The translations under genes were made by a program, and so were the position numbers. From Bradyrhizobium diazoefficiens (GTDB lineage: Bacteria > Pseudomonadota > Alphaproteobacteria > Rhizobiales > Xanthobacteraceae), in NCBI RefSeq assembly GCF_016616235.1, contig NZ_CP067100.1, positions 186,001 through 250,000 on the forward strand: 64,000 nucleotides of DNA, read 5' to 3'. This document shows positions 1 through 7,981 of this stretch, in pieces (position 1 is the first letter of the stretch; every line of letters starts with the position of its first letter). Below the pieces are notes generated by a model. It was not told the DNA's origin. It saw only the letters and a program-made list of their open reading frames with translations, and did no database searches.

Positions 1-429
1 GATGAAAAGCTCCAACCAGATCTGAACAAGGAGCAGCGCTGCTATACGAAATCGATCGAAGTATCGCCTAACGATCTCGTCACTGGCACTATAACGCGCA
101 CGGATGCGTCCAGCGGTAAGTTCAATTACGTTTGTACGATAACGGTGAATAACGATACGTCTAAACAGGAACAGCTCTCGATGACGGACATTCCGGAGCT
201 GGTCTACGCCGTATGCGCGGTAGAGAGCTATGACCTCGATCCGAAAAAGCGGGACAAGGAATATCCTGCCAATCCTATGACGCTTTCGGGACTCAGCCTT
301 GGGGTCGATCCAATTTCACCCGATCCGATCGCCTGGAGTACGAATACGACCATCGGTCACGATTTCATAACCAGTACGACCGATGGTGGCCAGTCTATCG
401 AGTTTGTCGTAAGACCTCCAAAGCCGTAA
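1..429 (+). CDS. Hypothetical protein, 5' end outside window
   Basis: The frame is open from the first base and ends with TAA at 427-429, so the window holds only the C-terminal 142 codons. The first internal ATG (145) falls inside a continuous reading frame that starts earlier, so it is not taken as the start. The visible part is polar, rich in Asp, Thr and Pro, and has no membrane segment or recognisable catalytic motif. Two cysteines, about residues 14 and 45 of the visible part, could form a disulfide if the protein is exported, but the N-terminus is not visible. I do not recognise the family. No gene follows for about 330 bases on this strand. Confidence 0.55.
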   Translation, partial: DEKLQPDLNKEQRCYTKSIEVSPNDLVTGTITRTDASSGKFNYVCTITVNNDTSKQEQLSMTDIPELVYAVCAVESYDLDPKKRDKEYPANPMTLSGLSLGVDPISPDPIAWSTNTTIGHDFITSTTDGGQSIEFVVRPPKP

Positions 430-758
430 CTTGGCCTCATCGCGAGTAGCACCCTCGCGGGAAAGTACTTTGCCGGTGCAAAGCGCTTGTCCCAACTACA
501 ATGGAACGTGACGCGTCCGAGCGAATTTCGGCGATCTGGTTGTGCTTGCGGCAGAGAAGGCATGCCTGTGCTCTGTCAGGTAAAGCTCCGACGTTCTTCA
601 GGAAGGGATCGACCTCCCGAGATGATTGATGCGGCGCTGAGAGATGTTGCGCCGCAACGCCTGAATCGGTTGCCCGCGCTTATGAATTGATGTGAGATCG
701 ATGAACTTCCCGGTGGGGACGGATTTCAGAAACAAGGAATTTTCGAGGAGGAATTGCA
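430..758. other. Intergenic, no supported gene
   Basis: About 330 bases between the truncated hypothetical and the SnoaL-like gene. Short open frames occur on both strands, but none has a convincing start, Shine-Dalgarno or domain. The last 25 bases carry the strong GAGGAGG ribosome site of the next gene. Confidence 0.5.
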
Positions 759-1205
759 ATGCTGCGGACCTGCCTCTCCTGTATTTTCCTGGCGGCCTTG
801 TCGCTACCTGCGGTCGCCGCCGAGAACGACCCGAAGCAGAAGGTCGAAGCAGTCGCGTCGGAGTATGCGGCGAGCTTCAACAGGCACGACGGCGCCGGCA
901 TCGCCGCGCTGTTCGCGACGGGCGGCATTCACGTCAATCCGGCAGGGCCGCGCTCCGATATCGCGGAATTCTATCAGGGAGCTTTCAAGGCCGGATTCGA
1001 CCACGAGGAGATCACCGTGGACCAAGCGTGGCCCCTGGGCTCCGACATGGCTCTTGCCATCGGCAATTACCGGCTGTCCGGAAAGAATCAGAGCGGTGCG
1101 CCGATCGAGACGAGCGGTATTTGGACCGCTACCTACGTGACCGAAGGTGGCAAGCTCAAGATCCGCCTGATTTCGGCTATGCCCAAGCCGCCGCCACAGA
1201 AGTAG
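759..1205 (+). CDS. Exported SnoaL/ketosteroid-isomerase-like protein
   Basis: 148 residues. Residues 1-21 form a Sec signal peptide (hydrophobic core LSCIFLAALSLPAVAA, likely cleavage after AVA-A). The remainder has the pattern of the NTF2-like/SnoaL superfamily: an N-terminal helix ending in FNRHDGAGIAALF, a turn with IHVNPAGPR, and paired strands ending in GIWTATYVTEGGKLKIRLISAM. Such domains bind or isomerise small hydrophobic molecules, but the substrate cannot be read from sequence. The start at 759 is fixed by GAGGAGG seven bases upstream and by the signal peptide. A DoxX-like membrane gene follows after 84 bases on the same strand and may be co-transcribed. Confidence 0.75.
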   Translation: MLRTCLSCIFLAALSLPAVAAENDPKQKVEAVASEYAASFNRHDGAGIAALFATGGIHVNPAGPRSDIAEFYQGAFKAGFDHEEITVDQAWPLGSDMALAIGNYRLSGKNQSGAPIETSGIWTATYVTEGGKLKIRLISAMPKPPPQK

Positions 1206-1289
1206 AGGACGGCGGCCATTTCGGGCGGCTTGTAATTGGCGCCGATGGGCCTGCTCACGGCGCTTCGATGCATTTCAAGGAGCGCTCCC

Positions 1290-1718
1290 ATGATTGACCA
1301 ACGTACGGCGCCTTATACCGCTTTGCTGCTTCGCGTCACGATTGCCGGCCTTTTCATTGCCGCCCTCTACGGCAAGTTCGTTCTCAAGCTGATCGGGCTC
1401 TGGTGGAACGGACTTCTCAAGGCAGGATATCCTGAGTGGGTATTGGCCTACACCCTCAGCGCGGAATTTGCGTCCGCGATCCTGCTTCTGCTGGGTCTCT
1501 ACACCAGGTGGGTCAGCCTCTACACGCTTCCGATGATGATAGGTGCAACCCACTTCTGGATGGTGCGCAAGAGCTTTTGGTTCGTGGAAGGCGGATGGGA
1601 GATGCCGTTCGTCTGGGCCATCATGCTCGTCGTTCAGGCCCTTCTTGGCGACGGGGCTTTTGCGCTGAGGACGCTAAGGCTCCCCTGGGAACAGCGCTTC
1701 CGCAAGGCGACCGCCTGA
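1290..1718 (+). CDS. DoxX family membrane protein
   Basis: 142 residues with four predicted membrane helices (about residues 8-25, 52-70, 74-92 and 103-120). The N-terminal ALLLRVTIAGLFIAALYGK and the LLLLGLYTRWVSLYTLPMM core match the DoxX/DoxD-like family. Members are small inner-membrane proteins linked to thiol or oxidative stress and quinone redox chemistry; the precise reaction is unsettled. The start at 1290 is chosen over an in-frame ATG at 1236 because AAGGAG lies eight bases upstream and the family begins at this point. It lies 84 bases downstream of the exported SnoaL-like gene. Confidence 0.8.
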   Translation: MIDQRTAPYTALLLRVTIAGLFIAALYGKFVLKLIGLWWNGLLKAGYPEWVLAYTLSAEFASAILLLLGLYTRWVSLYTLPMMIGATHFWMVRKSFWFVEGGWEMPFVWAIMLVVQALLGDGAFALRTLRLPWEQRFRKATA

Positions 1719-1877
1719 GGATCCAATCCGGTAGCGATGGTGTCCGTCTGCGGCGGCGTGGACCTCGGATGAAAGTGCGTCCGTCACGGCTAAATCCCTT
1801 CCATGCGGTGGGCAACAGCCTCAAGAAATGTCGGAGCGCGGGGTGGCGACCAGGCGCTCGCTCGGAGGCGCTCTTCC

Positions 1878-2600
1878 TCACGGGAGAGTTGCGTCCATAT
1901 GCACCTGGTCGACACAGCGCTGAATCCGGCCGGGGTAGACGGCGGCGGTCCAGGCGCGATCCAGAGGGCGAACGTCCCGCACGGCTTGAATCCGCAGACA
2001 TACCCAATTGGGCTCTCCTGATCTCTTTTTTCCGACACTGCCCAGCTCCAAAGCGAAGGCTCGCTCCTCGCCCACGGCGTGGCCGAGGATGTACGGGCAG
2101 ACCTCCAGTTCCTTGCCCGAATAGTTTAACCGAACGGGTTTGCGCTGAAGCATGGCTTGCCTCAGCGCCGCGAACGCAGCGCTGTGACCTGAGCGAACGA
2201 TCCGGAAGGGCTTCTTGCGAACGCCGTAACGGTACGCTGCGAAGGAGGGACTGAATGATGCAGCCTGCGTAATGCCAAGCCGTTCCATCACCGCGAAGCT
2301 GGTGCGGTCTACGAGGGAAAACTCTTCGTCGGGATAAGCGGCCTCGATCCGCGAAGCCGCTTCCAGATCGCCGGCCGTGACGGGCTCGACGACGGCGCCG
2401 GACTCCCGCAGGCGGCCCCAGAACGTCTCCGCCACCTCCTCGCCGAATCTTGCCGACAGCAGTTGCCAGGTCTCGGCGAGCACGTGGCCTGTGAGAGTCC
2501 ATCCGTCGAGGCTGGCCAGAATGGACTTGGCGAGCCCGTTATTGCGGTCGCGCGCAGAGGCGGCCGCGAACCACACCGAACTGTCCACGAACGTGCTCAC
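1878..2600 (-). CDS. PIN-domain nuclease fused to a WYL-like domain
   Basis: 240 residues from a GTG start, four bases after the stop of the upstream gene. Residues 1-136 are a VapC-type PIN domain: D6 (FVDSSVW), E43 (HVLAETWQLL), D98 (FSLVDRTSFAVM) and the closing AAYRYG...FRIVR strand. The fourth acidic residue, normally Asp in the TFDxHF motif, is Ser at about 117 (ASFSPSF), so metal-dependent RNase activity may be weak. Residues 140-240 resemble a WYL domain (AALRQAMLQRKPVRLNY then VCPYILG), a fold that senses ligands or nucleic acid in defence and repair regulators. Most VapC proteins end after the PIN domain. No antitoxin-like partner gene is visible. Last gene of the ligD operon. Confidence 0.7.
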   Translation of the reverse strand: MSTFVDSSVWFAAASARDRNNGLAKSILASLDGWTLTGHVLAETWQLLSARFGEEVAETFWGRLRESGAVVEPVTAGDLEAASRIEAAYPDEEFSLVDRTSFAVMERLGITQAASFSPSFAAYRYGVRKKPFRIVRSGHSAAFAALRQAMLQRKPVRLNYSGKELEVCPYILGHAVGEERAFALELGSVGKKRSGEPNWVCLRIQAVRDVRPLDRAWTAAVYPGRIQRCVDQVHMDATLP

Positions 2601-2603
2601 GTC

Positions 2604-3101
2604 TCACTCCTCGACCGGATATTCCCAAGACTGGCCGCTCGGAGCGTTCTGCTCAAGCCATTTCTCGGCGGCCTCTTTCGAGGCGAACAGCTTGATCCAG
2701 GTCGGGTCGCCGATTTGTCTGGACCCTTCGTCGGCGAGGAAGATCCAGACAGACGCTTGCCGCGGCCCGCCTTGGATCTCGTACTCCCACGCGACGCCTT
2801 CCGGATCGTGCTTGTCAAACCATCTGTCGGCGGCTTCGGCGGACGCGAAGACCTTCACCCATTCGGGATCGCCGATAGTCCGGTGTGTTCCGCGGTCGAA
2901 ATCGTCGAGATAGATCCACGCGGTCCGTCGCGTTCGACGCAATTCGGCTCGATGCTCGACGGCAGCATTGACCTTTTGTCGGTCGGCACGATCCTCTCTG
3001 TCCAGAGACATCACGCTGGCGTGAACGTCGGACGCAAGCCCAGGTCTTTGGCCGGGCGCGTTGTTGGCCCACTCGATCCAGCGGTCGAATGCATCCGCCA
3101 T
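2604..3101 (-). CDS. Tandem-repeat protein in the ligD operon
   Basis: 165 residues; start fixed by a consensus GAGGAGGTGA just upstream. Residues 60-110 and 117-165 are two copies of one module of about 48 residues: W-I-[YF]-L near the start, IGDP.W[VI]K[VL]FAS.EAA..W in the middle, and P.G..WEY at the end. The N-terminal 60 residues are charged and probably helical. I do not recognise the module; the spacing of aromatic residues suggests a small beta-alpha domain, perhaps for binding a partner. Two bases separate it from ligD upstream and three from the PIN-WYL gene downstream, so all three should be translated from one message. A role in end joining is inferred from position only. Confidence 0.8.
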   Translation of the reverse strand: MADAFDRWIEWANNAPGQRPGLASDVHASVMSLDREDRADRQKVNAAVEHRAELRRTRRTAWIYLDDFDRGTHRTIGDPEWVKVFASAEAADRWFDKHDPEGVAWEYEIQGGPRQASVWIFLADEGSRQIGDPTWIKLFASKEAAEKWLEQNAPSGQSWEYPVEE

Positions 3102-3103
3102 GG

Positions 3104-4918
3104 TCACCTCCTCCTCACCTGGAATGGGTTCTCGATCCTGAATGCGTCGGGCCTGATCGCTCGTTCGATGCGCGCCCACGTCACCGGCGCGGCGATCGGA
3201 AAGTGTTCGCGGGCCCGCGGCGAATAGGTCCCGATGGCGGTCGTCCCGCGCCCATTGCGCAAGTAGTCGAGAAAGATCCGCCCCCTGCGCCGCGCTTGCG
3301 CCGAGAGGATGTACCGATCGGGATCGCGTGCGGCGAACTCCGAGCAGAGGCTGCGGGCGATGCGATGCGCCTCGTCGTGCAGCATCGGCTCGTTGAGCGG
3401 CGCCATCAGATGGACGCCCTTGCCGCCGGTCAGTTTGGGCCAGGTGTCGAAGCCTTCGCGCTTCATGAGCGCGCGGAGCTCGAGCGCGGTGTCGGCCACC
3501 GCCTCCCATTCCACGTCCTCGCCGGGATCGAGGTCGATAACGATGCGGTCGGCGTGCTCGAAGTCCTCGACTGTCGAATTCCACGGGTGCAGCTCGACCG
3601 CTCCGATCTCGACGAGGCCCAGCAACCCTTCGAGGCTGTCGACCCACAGGCGCGTGCCCTGGCCGCCCTCGCGCTTCTGGATGCGGAGTTGGTGCACCGC
3701 CTCCGGGATATCCTTCGGCAGCAGGCCCTTGTGGTAGAACGTGGTGCCGTGGACGTGCCGCACCAGCTTGAGCGGGCGATGCCCTAGATGCGGCAGCGCC
3801 TTCCTCCAGACCCGCGTCCAATAGTCTGCGAGCTCTTCCTTGGAAGGCACCACCGCATCGGGAAGAAGCTGGAGGATGTTTTCCGCAGGCACGCCGAGCT
3901 TCCGCCGTGCTCCGGAGCCGGGGACCAGCCGCGGTGCTTTGACCTTCCGCACAGCAAGGTCTTCGCGGAGCCCTTTGAACGCGGCTTCGCGCAGCAGCCC
4001 GTCGTCGGTGAGCGCGCCGTACTCCACCTCTGCCAGCAGGCTCGGCTCGACCCAGGTCGCCTTCGGCTTGTTCACGGGCACATCAAGCGGCGATGTTCGC
4101 CGGATCAGCGGATCCAGCCGCTCGCGAAGTTCGCGCGCGGTCGTCTCCGTGTACCCGGTCCGAACCTTGCCCGCATAGAGGAGCTTGCCGTTCTCGCGAC
4201 GGCCCACGTAGAGCGAGGCGATCTTGCGCGGATTCGCTCCCAGTTTTTCCACGAAGGCGACGATCGGAAAGGTCTCGCTCTTCCTGCACTTGAGCTTGAT
4301 CCAGGACTCCTGCCGCCCGGAGCGGTAAGGCCGGCCGAGCCGTTTGGCGATGATCCCCTCGAGGCCGAGTTTGCAGCCCTTCTCGAACACCACCTTGCCG
4401 TTTGCCTCGAGCGCTTCGACGTAGATGAAAGTCTCGGGTGCGCCCTTCAGAAGGTCCTGCAGCAGACGCTTGCGGTCCTCGTACGCCGCGTCGCGCAGAT
4501 CGTAGCCGTCGAGGTACAGAAGATCGAAGGCGTGGTAGCGGACGCGCTCGCTGCGCTTCGGCCCGAGTTCGCGCCTGAGCTGCTGAAAATCTGGCAGGCT
4601 GCCGCTGCCGTAGACGACAGCCTCGCCGTCGATGATTGCGCTCTTCGCCTTCAGCTTACGAGCCGCGGCCGCAATCGAGGAAAACTGCTCGGTCCAGTCG
4701 AGCCCGGTGCGCGAATAGACTTTGATATCCCGATCGTTTCGATGCAGTTGCGCGCGGTAACCGTCGGCCTTGATCTCGTACACCCAATCCGACCCGCGCG
4801 GCGGATTTTCGCGTAGCGTGGGATCGCAGGGCTCGATGTAACCTGGAATAGCGGCTTTGCAGGCGCCGGGGACGCCCGATACTCCCGAACGAGACTGACG
4901 CAACGCCACGGCACACAT
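3104..4918 (-). CDS. ligD: ATP-dependent DNA ligase/polymerase LigD, no PE domain
   Basis: 604 residues. Residues about 21-310 are the ATP-dependent ligase: adenylated Lys50 in EIKADGYR, EGIIAKRL (motif IV) and WIKLKC (motif V), then the OB fold. Residues about 340-604 are the archaeo-eukaryotic-primase-type polymerase: HGTTFYHKG, ELHPWNS, the metal-binding IDLDPGE, and TGGKGVHL. The phosphoesterase domain often found at the N-terminus of LigD is absent, since the ligase starts almost at the Met. LigD acts with Ku to fill in and seal double-strand breaks; a Ku gene lies 4 kb away on the other strand. First gene of a three-gene operon with near-zero spacing. Confidence 0.93.
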   Translation of the reverse strand: MCAVALRQSRSGVSGVPGACKAAIPGYIEPCDPTLRENPPRGSDWVYEIKADGYRAQLHRNDRDIKVYSRTGLDWTEQFSSIAAAARKLKAKSAIIDGEAVVYGSGSLPDFQQLRRELGPKRSERVRYHAFDLLYLDGYDLRDAAYEDRKRLLQDLLKGAPETFIYVEALEANGKVVFEKGCKLGLEGIIAKRLGRPYRSGRQESWIKLKCRKSETFPIVAFVEKLGANPRKIASLYVGRRENGKLLYAGKVRTGYTETTARELRERLDPLIRRTSPLDVPVNKPKATWVEPSLLAEVEYGALTDDGLLREAAFKGLREDLAVRKVKAPRLVPGSGARRKLGVPAENILQLLPDAVVPSKEELADYWTRVWRKALPHLGHRPLKLVRHVHGTTFYHKGLLPKDIPEAVHQLRIQKREGGQGTRLWVDSLEGLLGLVEIGAVELHPWNSTVEDFEHADRIVIDLDPGEDVEWEAVADTALELRALMKREGFDTWPKLTGGKGVHLMAPLNEPMLHDEAHRIARSLCSEFAARDPDRYILSAQARRRGRIFLDYLRNGRGTTAIGTYSPRAREHFPIAAPVTWARIERAIRPDAFRIENPFQVRRR

Positions 4919-5037
4919 GCGGACTCAACGTCTCGAGGGCGATTCGTTCCGTGAAGCGGCGCCAGACAACATTCGCGGTCGCTCGGAACGAAGGCGCAGC
5001 GCGTCCGTTGGTCGGAATCGCTTGCGAGGTCGGGCAG

Positions 5038-5169
5038 ATGTGCACGGCTCAGACGCAGCGGCGGCGGGGACGCGGTCACGTCGAAATATCGGCGGGAACG
5101 TTTCTGATCGCAGTTGCCCTCGGTCTGGTGCTTGTGTGCGCCACCTCCCGCAGCGCGGCAACCGAATGA
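5038..5169 (+). CDS. Possible single-span membrane peptide
   Basis: 43 codons starting with ATG at 5038, eight bases after a GAGG ribosome-site-like sequence. Residues about 19-36 (ISAGTFLIAVALGLVLVCA) form one membrane helix preceded by a basic stretch. It lies in the 340-base gap between ligD and pcm, where nothing else is supported. The same frame is open back to an ATG at 4951, which has no ribosome site. No family recognised; this may not be a gene. Confidence 0.3.
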   Translation: MCTAQTQRRRGRGHVEISAGTFLIAVALGLVLVCATSRSAATE

Positions 5170-5259
5170 CGGCGCGACCGATTATGCGGGGTTTGAGCGA
5201 CCGCAAGCCCTGGCCTGACGTGCCGCGTGCGAATTTGGGCGCCTCCGGTCGCTAGTTGC

Positions 5260-5922
5260 TCAACCGGAAACGAGAGGAACGAAGCGCACCTCCTCGATCT
5301 CCTCCTCTACGAAACGGCCGTCCGGCGCGCGCGTCAGCTTCGTCAGCGGCTGCACACCGTCAGGGTTGCCGAGCGGGATCAGCAATCGTCCCGACGGAGC
5401 TAGTTGAGTCTTGAGAGCCGCGGGAACCTCTGCGCTGGCGGCTGACACCAGGATCACGTCGAACTCGCCACCGTCCGGCCATCCCGCGGTGCCGTCCCCA
5501 TGGCGCAGATCCACGTTCCGGCAACCGAGATGCCGAAGGCGCGAACGGGCACGCTGCACCAATGCTTCATGGCGCTCCAGCGCGCAAACCTCCCGGCCGA
5601 GATTGGCGGCGAGGGCCGCCAGATAACCAGAACCCGCGCCGATCTCCAGAACCCGGTCCGACTTGGCGATCGCGGCGGCCTCGAGCATTTTGGCGACGAT
5701 GTAGGGCTGAGAGATCGTCTGCCCTTTGGGGATCGGTAGCGCGGTGTCTTCGTACGCCGCTACCGCGAACCGCTGATCGAGGAAGATTTCGCGGGGGACC
5801 TGCCGCATCGCCAACAGGACCCGCCTGCTCCGGATGCCGCGGCTGGCAATCTGGACGTCGACCATCGTGTCGCGAAGGAAGCGGGACCTCTTGGACCGTT
5901 TGCTCTCCTTGGCCGCGCGCAT
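5260..5922 (-). CDS. pcm: Protein-L-isoaspartate O-methyltransferase
   Basis: 220 residues from the ATG at 5922, which has GGAG ten bases upstream; the open frame extends further but those residues do not fit the family. The protein has the PCMT layout: an N-terminal helix (MVDVQIASRGI), the substrate-loop region ISQPYIVAKMLEAA, SAM motif I VLEIGAGSGYLAA, motif II region FDVILVSAASAEVP, and a C-terminal LAPSGRLLIPLGN strand. It transfers a methyl group from SAM to isoaspartyl residues to start their repair in aged proteins. The gene lies back to back with a short hypothetical gene on the other strand. Confidence 0.88.
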   Translation of the reverse strand: MRAAKESKRSKRSRFLRDTMVDVQIASRGIRSRRVLLAMRQVPREIFLDQRFAVAAYEDTALPIPKGQTISQPYIVAKMLEAAAIAKSDRVLEIGAGSGYLAALAANLGREVCALERHEALVQRARSRLRHLGCRNVDLRHGDGTAGWPDGGEFDVILVSAASAEVPAALKTQLAPSGRLLIPLGNPDGVQPLTKLTRAPDGRFVEEEIEEVRFVPLVSG

Positions 5923-5944
5923 GACATCTTGGCTCCAGGCGTGA

Positions 5945-6139
5945 ATGATCGCCGTCGTGGCGGGTCGAGAGTATCTGAACCGACAGGCGGCCACCCTGCT
6001 CAACTTCGCGAAGACGACCACCGATCCGATGGTCGCCTTGGGCTTGGTCGAGAAGGCCGCCGATCTCAAGGAGCAAGCCGAGGAGCGGCGGGCCGACGGC
6101 CGCGAAGAGGCGACCGGTCTCGCCCGAGAGAGCTCGTGA
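5945..6139 (+). CDS. Short conserved-type hypothetical protein
   Basis: 64 residues with a compact helical pattern: REYLNRQAATLLNFAKTT, then ALGLVEKAADLKEQAEERR. It resembles small hypotheticals common in Bradyrhizobium that read 'REYL.RQA.TLL.FAKTT.DP..A..LVEKAADLK'; this comes from memory of the family and was not checked. No membrane segment or metal site. Divergent from pcm, with 22 bases between the start codons. Confidence 0.55.
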   Translation: MIAVVAGREYLNRQAATLLNFAKTTTDPMVALGLVEKAADLKEQAEERRADGREEATGLARESS

Positions 6140-6424
6140 CCGCCGCCGACCGAACAAATCGCGGAGCGCCGGCTTCCGACGTGGGGGAGGCGCGTGTGAC
6201 GGCGGCCAGAGTGGGCGGGAACTCAGAGCAGCGCCAGGACCGCGACCACCATCACCAAACCCGTCGCGGTCACGCACCAGCATGACATTGCGAGTTGATA
6301 ATCAGCCCCGGTGAAAAGGGCCTGTCCTGGGTGCCGACGCTATATCCGGAACCGGCGTGCGAACCGCAACTTTTCATGTCCTCATGTGTTCACGACAGGG
6401 GCATAGGATAGGCAAGGCGTGCCG
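6140..6424. other. Intergenic; possible 21-residue peptide only
   Basis: About 285 bases without a supported gene. The minus strand holds a 21-codon frame (6288 to 6223) encoding a mostly hydrophobic peptide, but it has no ribosome site and is not annotated as a gene. Confidence 0.35.
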
Positions 6425-6526
6425 ATGCCCCTCATGCCGATAGGTGACGTCTTTCTCACGGTGGCGATCATGACCCTCGCGTTCCTGGGCGAGGTCGCGG
6501 TGTTTGCTCTTCTCGGAATCTTCTGA
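6425..6526 (+). CDS. Possible 33-residue membrane peptide
   Basis: ATG at 6425 to TGA at 6524-6526. Almost the whole product is one hydrophobic segment (VFLTVAIMTLAFLGEVAVFALL) with a single buried Glu. Small one-helix proteins like this are frequent in rhizobial genomes, but there is no strong ribosome site and no recognised family. Confidence 0.25.
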   Translation: MPLMPIGDVFLTVAIMTLAFLGEVAVFALLGIF

Positions 6527-6652
6527 GCGCTTTGGCTGAGGGGGTTGGCGCGACCATGGCGGATCCGCAGCGTGCGGTGTGGCGCGGCATCGGATTGCTA
6601 CGGACCCCACTTTCGCGGATTCTTTTACGATTTCGGCCTAAATTCCGGCTCG

Positions 6653-6817
6653 ATGGACGGCGACTATGATCCCGAGCGCGAAGCCGAAGCGGCGATGAAG
6701 CTGGCCGCGGCGACGGATGGACCGGAGCGCTGGATCCGTCTGGCGACGGCATTGCACGAAATCGCTCGCATGCGGCAGCCCTCGATGTTCGGCCCCCGCA
6801 GCGAAGAGGCGGACTAA
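6653..6817 (+). CDS. Short hypothetical protein
   Basis: 54 residues from the ATG at 6653; the upstream part of the frame is Cys/Arg-rich and looks non-coding. The product is acidic and helical (DPEREAEAAMKLAAAT, then WIRLATALHEIARMR). No known domain. Its stop overlaps by four bases the stop of the convergent gene at 6814-7083. Confidence 0.45.
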   Translation: MDGDYDPEREAEAAMKLAAATDGPERWIRLATALHEIARMRQPSMFGPRSEEAD

Positions 6818-7083
6818 TCGGGATGCGGCGGGCACTCCGGGCAGGTGTCGCCGATCGAGTCGAGAACTTTCCGAACTTCTGCTGCGGCCTCCTCGGGAGA
6901 GGCGCCCGCCGGTGGATTCTGGCGGGCGATGTCAAAAGCTCGGGCGCGCGCATGCGGGTCGGCGCGGTCCTGCATCCAGCCGTGCTCCTCGCACTCGCTG
7001 ATGGCGCCGGCGTCCTGCAGCACCGAGATCACCCAACCGCGCAGCGTCCGGATCGTCGGCCGTCTTTCCTTCGTCATCAGCAT
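6814..7083 (-). CDS. Small hypothetical protein with C-terminal Cys pair
   Basis: 89 residues; the start at 7083 has GGGAG eight bases upstream. The N-terminus (TKERRPTIRTLRGWVISVLQ) looks like a short helical DNA- or protein-binding unit; ECEEHGWMQDRADPHAR follows, and the chain ends in CPECPP. The pair of cysteines could hold one metal with C37 and H40. No recognised family. It lies downstream of, and on the same strand as, the SRAP operon, separated by 167 bases. Confidence 0.6.
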   Translation of the reverse strand: MLMTKERRPTIRTLRGWVISVLQDAGAISECEEHGWMQDRADPHARARAFDIARQNPPAGASPEEAAAEVRKVLDSIGDTCPECPPHPD

Positions 7084-7250
7084 CGAGACCGCTCCCACCC
7101 GGACGAATCCTTGTGCCGTCCGCGTCGTTCCCGGCGGTTAGCACAGAGCAGGGATTCGAAATCGCTGGGTGCGCCGCTTCTCCACGTGTTCCGCCGCCCT
7201 GTGCACAGCGGCGAACTCAAATTGGCAGCAGCTTGCCCAAAGTGCCTTCC

Positions 7251-7979
7251 TCACGCGGCGAGCGCGGGGTCTTCCTTCTCGCCCGTTGCGACAATCCGCA
7301 GCGCGCCCTCCGGGAGAGGCCGCTGCAGCGACTTCACCTCGTACCAAGGAGCGCGGAGCCAGACCTCGTACTCCTCCGCCGTCTCCAGGATCACCGGCAT
7401 CGCCTTGGGATGGACGCGCTTGACCTCCGTGTTCGGCTCGCAGGTGAGGAAGCCGAAGACATCGGTGGTGATCTCGCCTTCCTTCGCCTTCGGCACACTG
7501 GTCCAATTCGTCCACAGCCCGGCAAATGCGGTCAGAGGCCGCGCCTCGTCCAGAGCGAACCAGACCGGCACTTTCTTGCCATCGATCCTATCGTACTCGG
7601 AAAAGCACGTGAACGGCACCAGGCAGCGATGCTCCGGTCCGAGCCACCGCTTCCAGTGGGAGCTGTTGACGTTCCTGATGTTGGTCGTGCCGCCGTCCGG
7701 CTCCATCCGCAGCAATTCCTTGAAATCGACGGTCTGCCCCCTGGCCTGCAGCTTTTCCGCGCGCTTCTTGGTCGCGTCCATCTGGGCCCGCTGCGAACTC
7801 GGCATGCCCCAGCGTGCCATGACGATCTCGCGTCCCTCGGCACCGTTACGCACGATCGGTGCGGGATAGTCCGGAAATATGCCGGGCGTCGATGGCAGGT
7901 TGCCGACATCACTGTTCAGCGCGCCGAGCAGGCGACGGATCGCGTCGACGTTCTTTGTCATTGAGTAGAGATTGCACAC
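7251..7979 (-). CDS. SRAP abasic-site protein (YedK/HMCES family)
   Basis: 242 residues. The start is taken as the GTG at 7979 because the family requires Cys at position 2, which forms a thiazolidine crosslink with abasic DNA after Met removal; this gives M-C-N-L-Y-S. GGAGAG lies six bases upstream. Other family landmarks are the Asn in NIRNVNSSHWKRWL, the catalytic Glu in CLVPFTCFSEYD, and the His in VHPKAMPVILE. The protein shields abasic sites in single-stranded DNA. It is the last of three minus-strand genes that begin behind a LexA-type box at 8872; the upstream gene stops only two bases before this start. Confidence 0.9.
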   Translation of the reverse strand: MCNLYSMTKNVDAIRRLLGALNSDVGNLPSTPGIFPDYPAPIVRNGAEGREIVMARWGMPSSQRAQMDATKKRAEKLQARGQTVDFKELLRMEPDGGTTNIRNVNSSHWKRWLGPEHRCLVPFTCFSEYDRIDGKKVPVWFALDEARPLTAFAGLWTNWTSVPKAKEGEITTDVFGFLTCEPNTEVKRVHPKAMPVILETAEEYEVWLRAPWYEVKSLQRPLPEGALRIVATGEKEDPALAA

Positions 7980-7981
7980 GA

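Noticed and set aside
3788..4816. Plus-strand open frame of 342 codons
   Set aside because: Antisense of ligD, which has all its ligase motifs on the minus strand.
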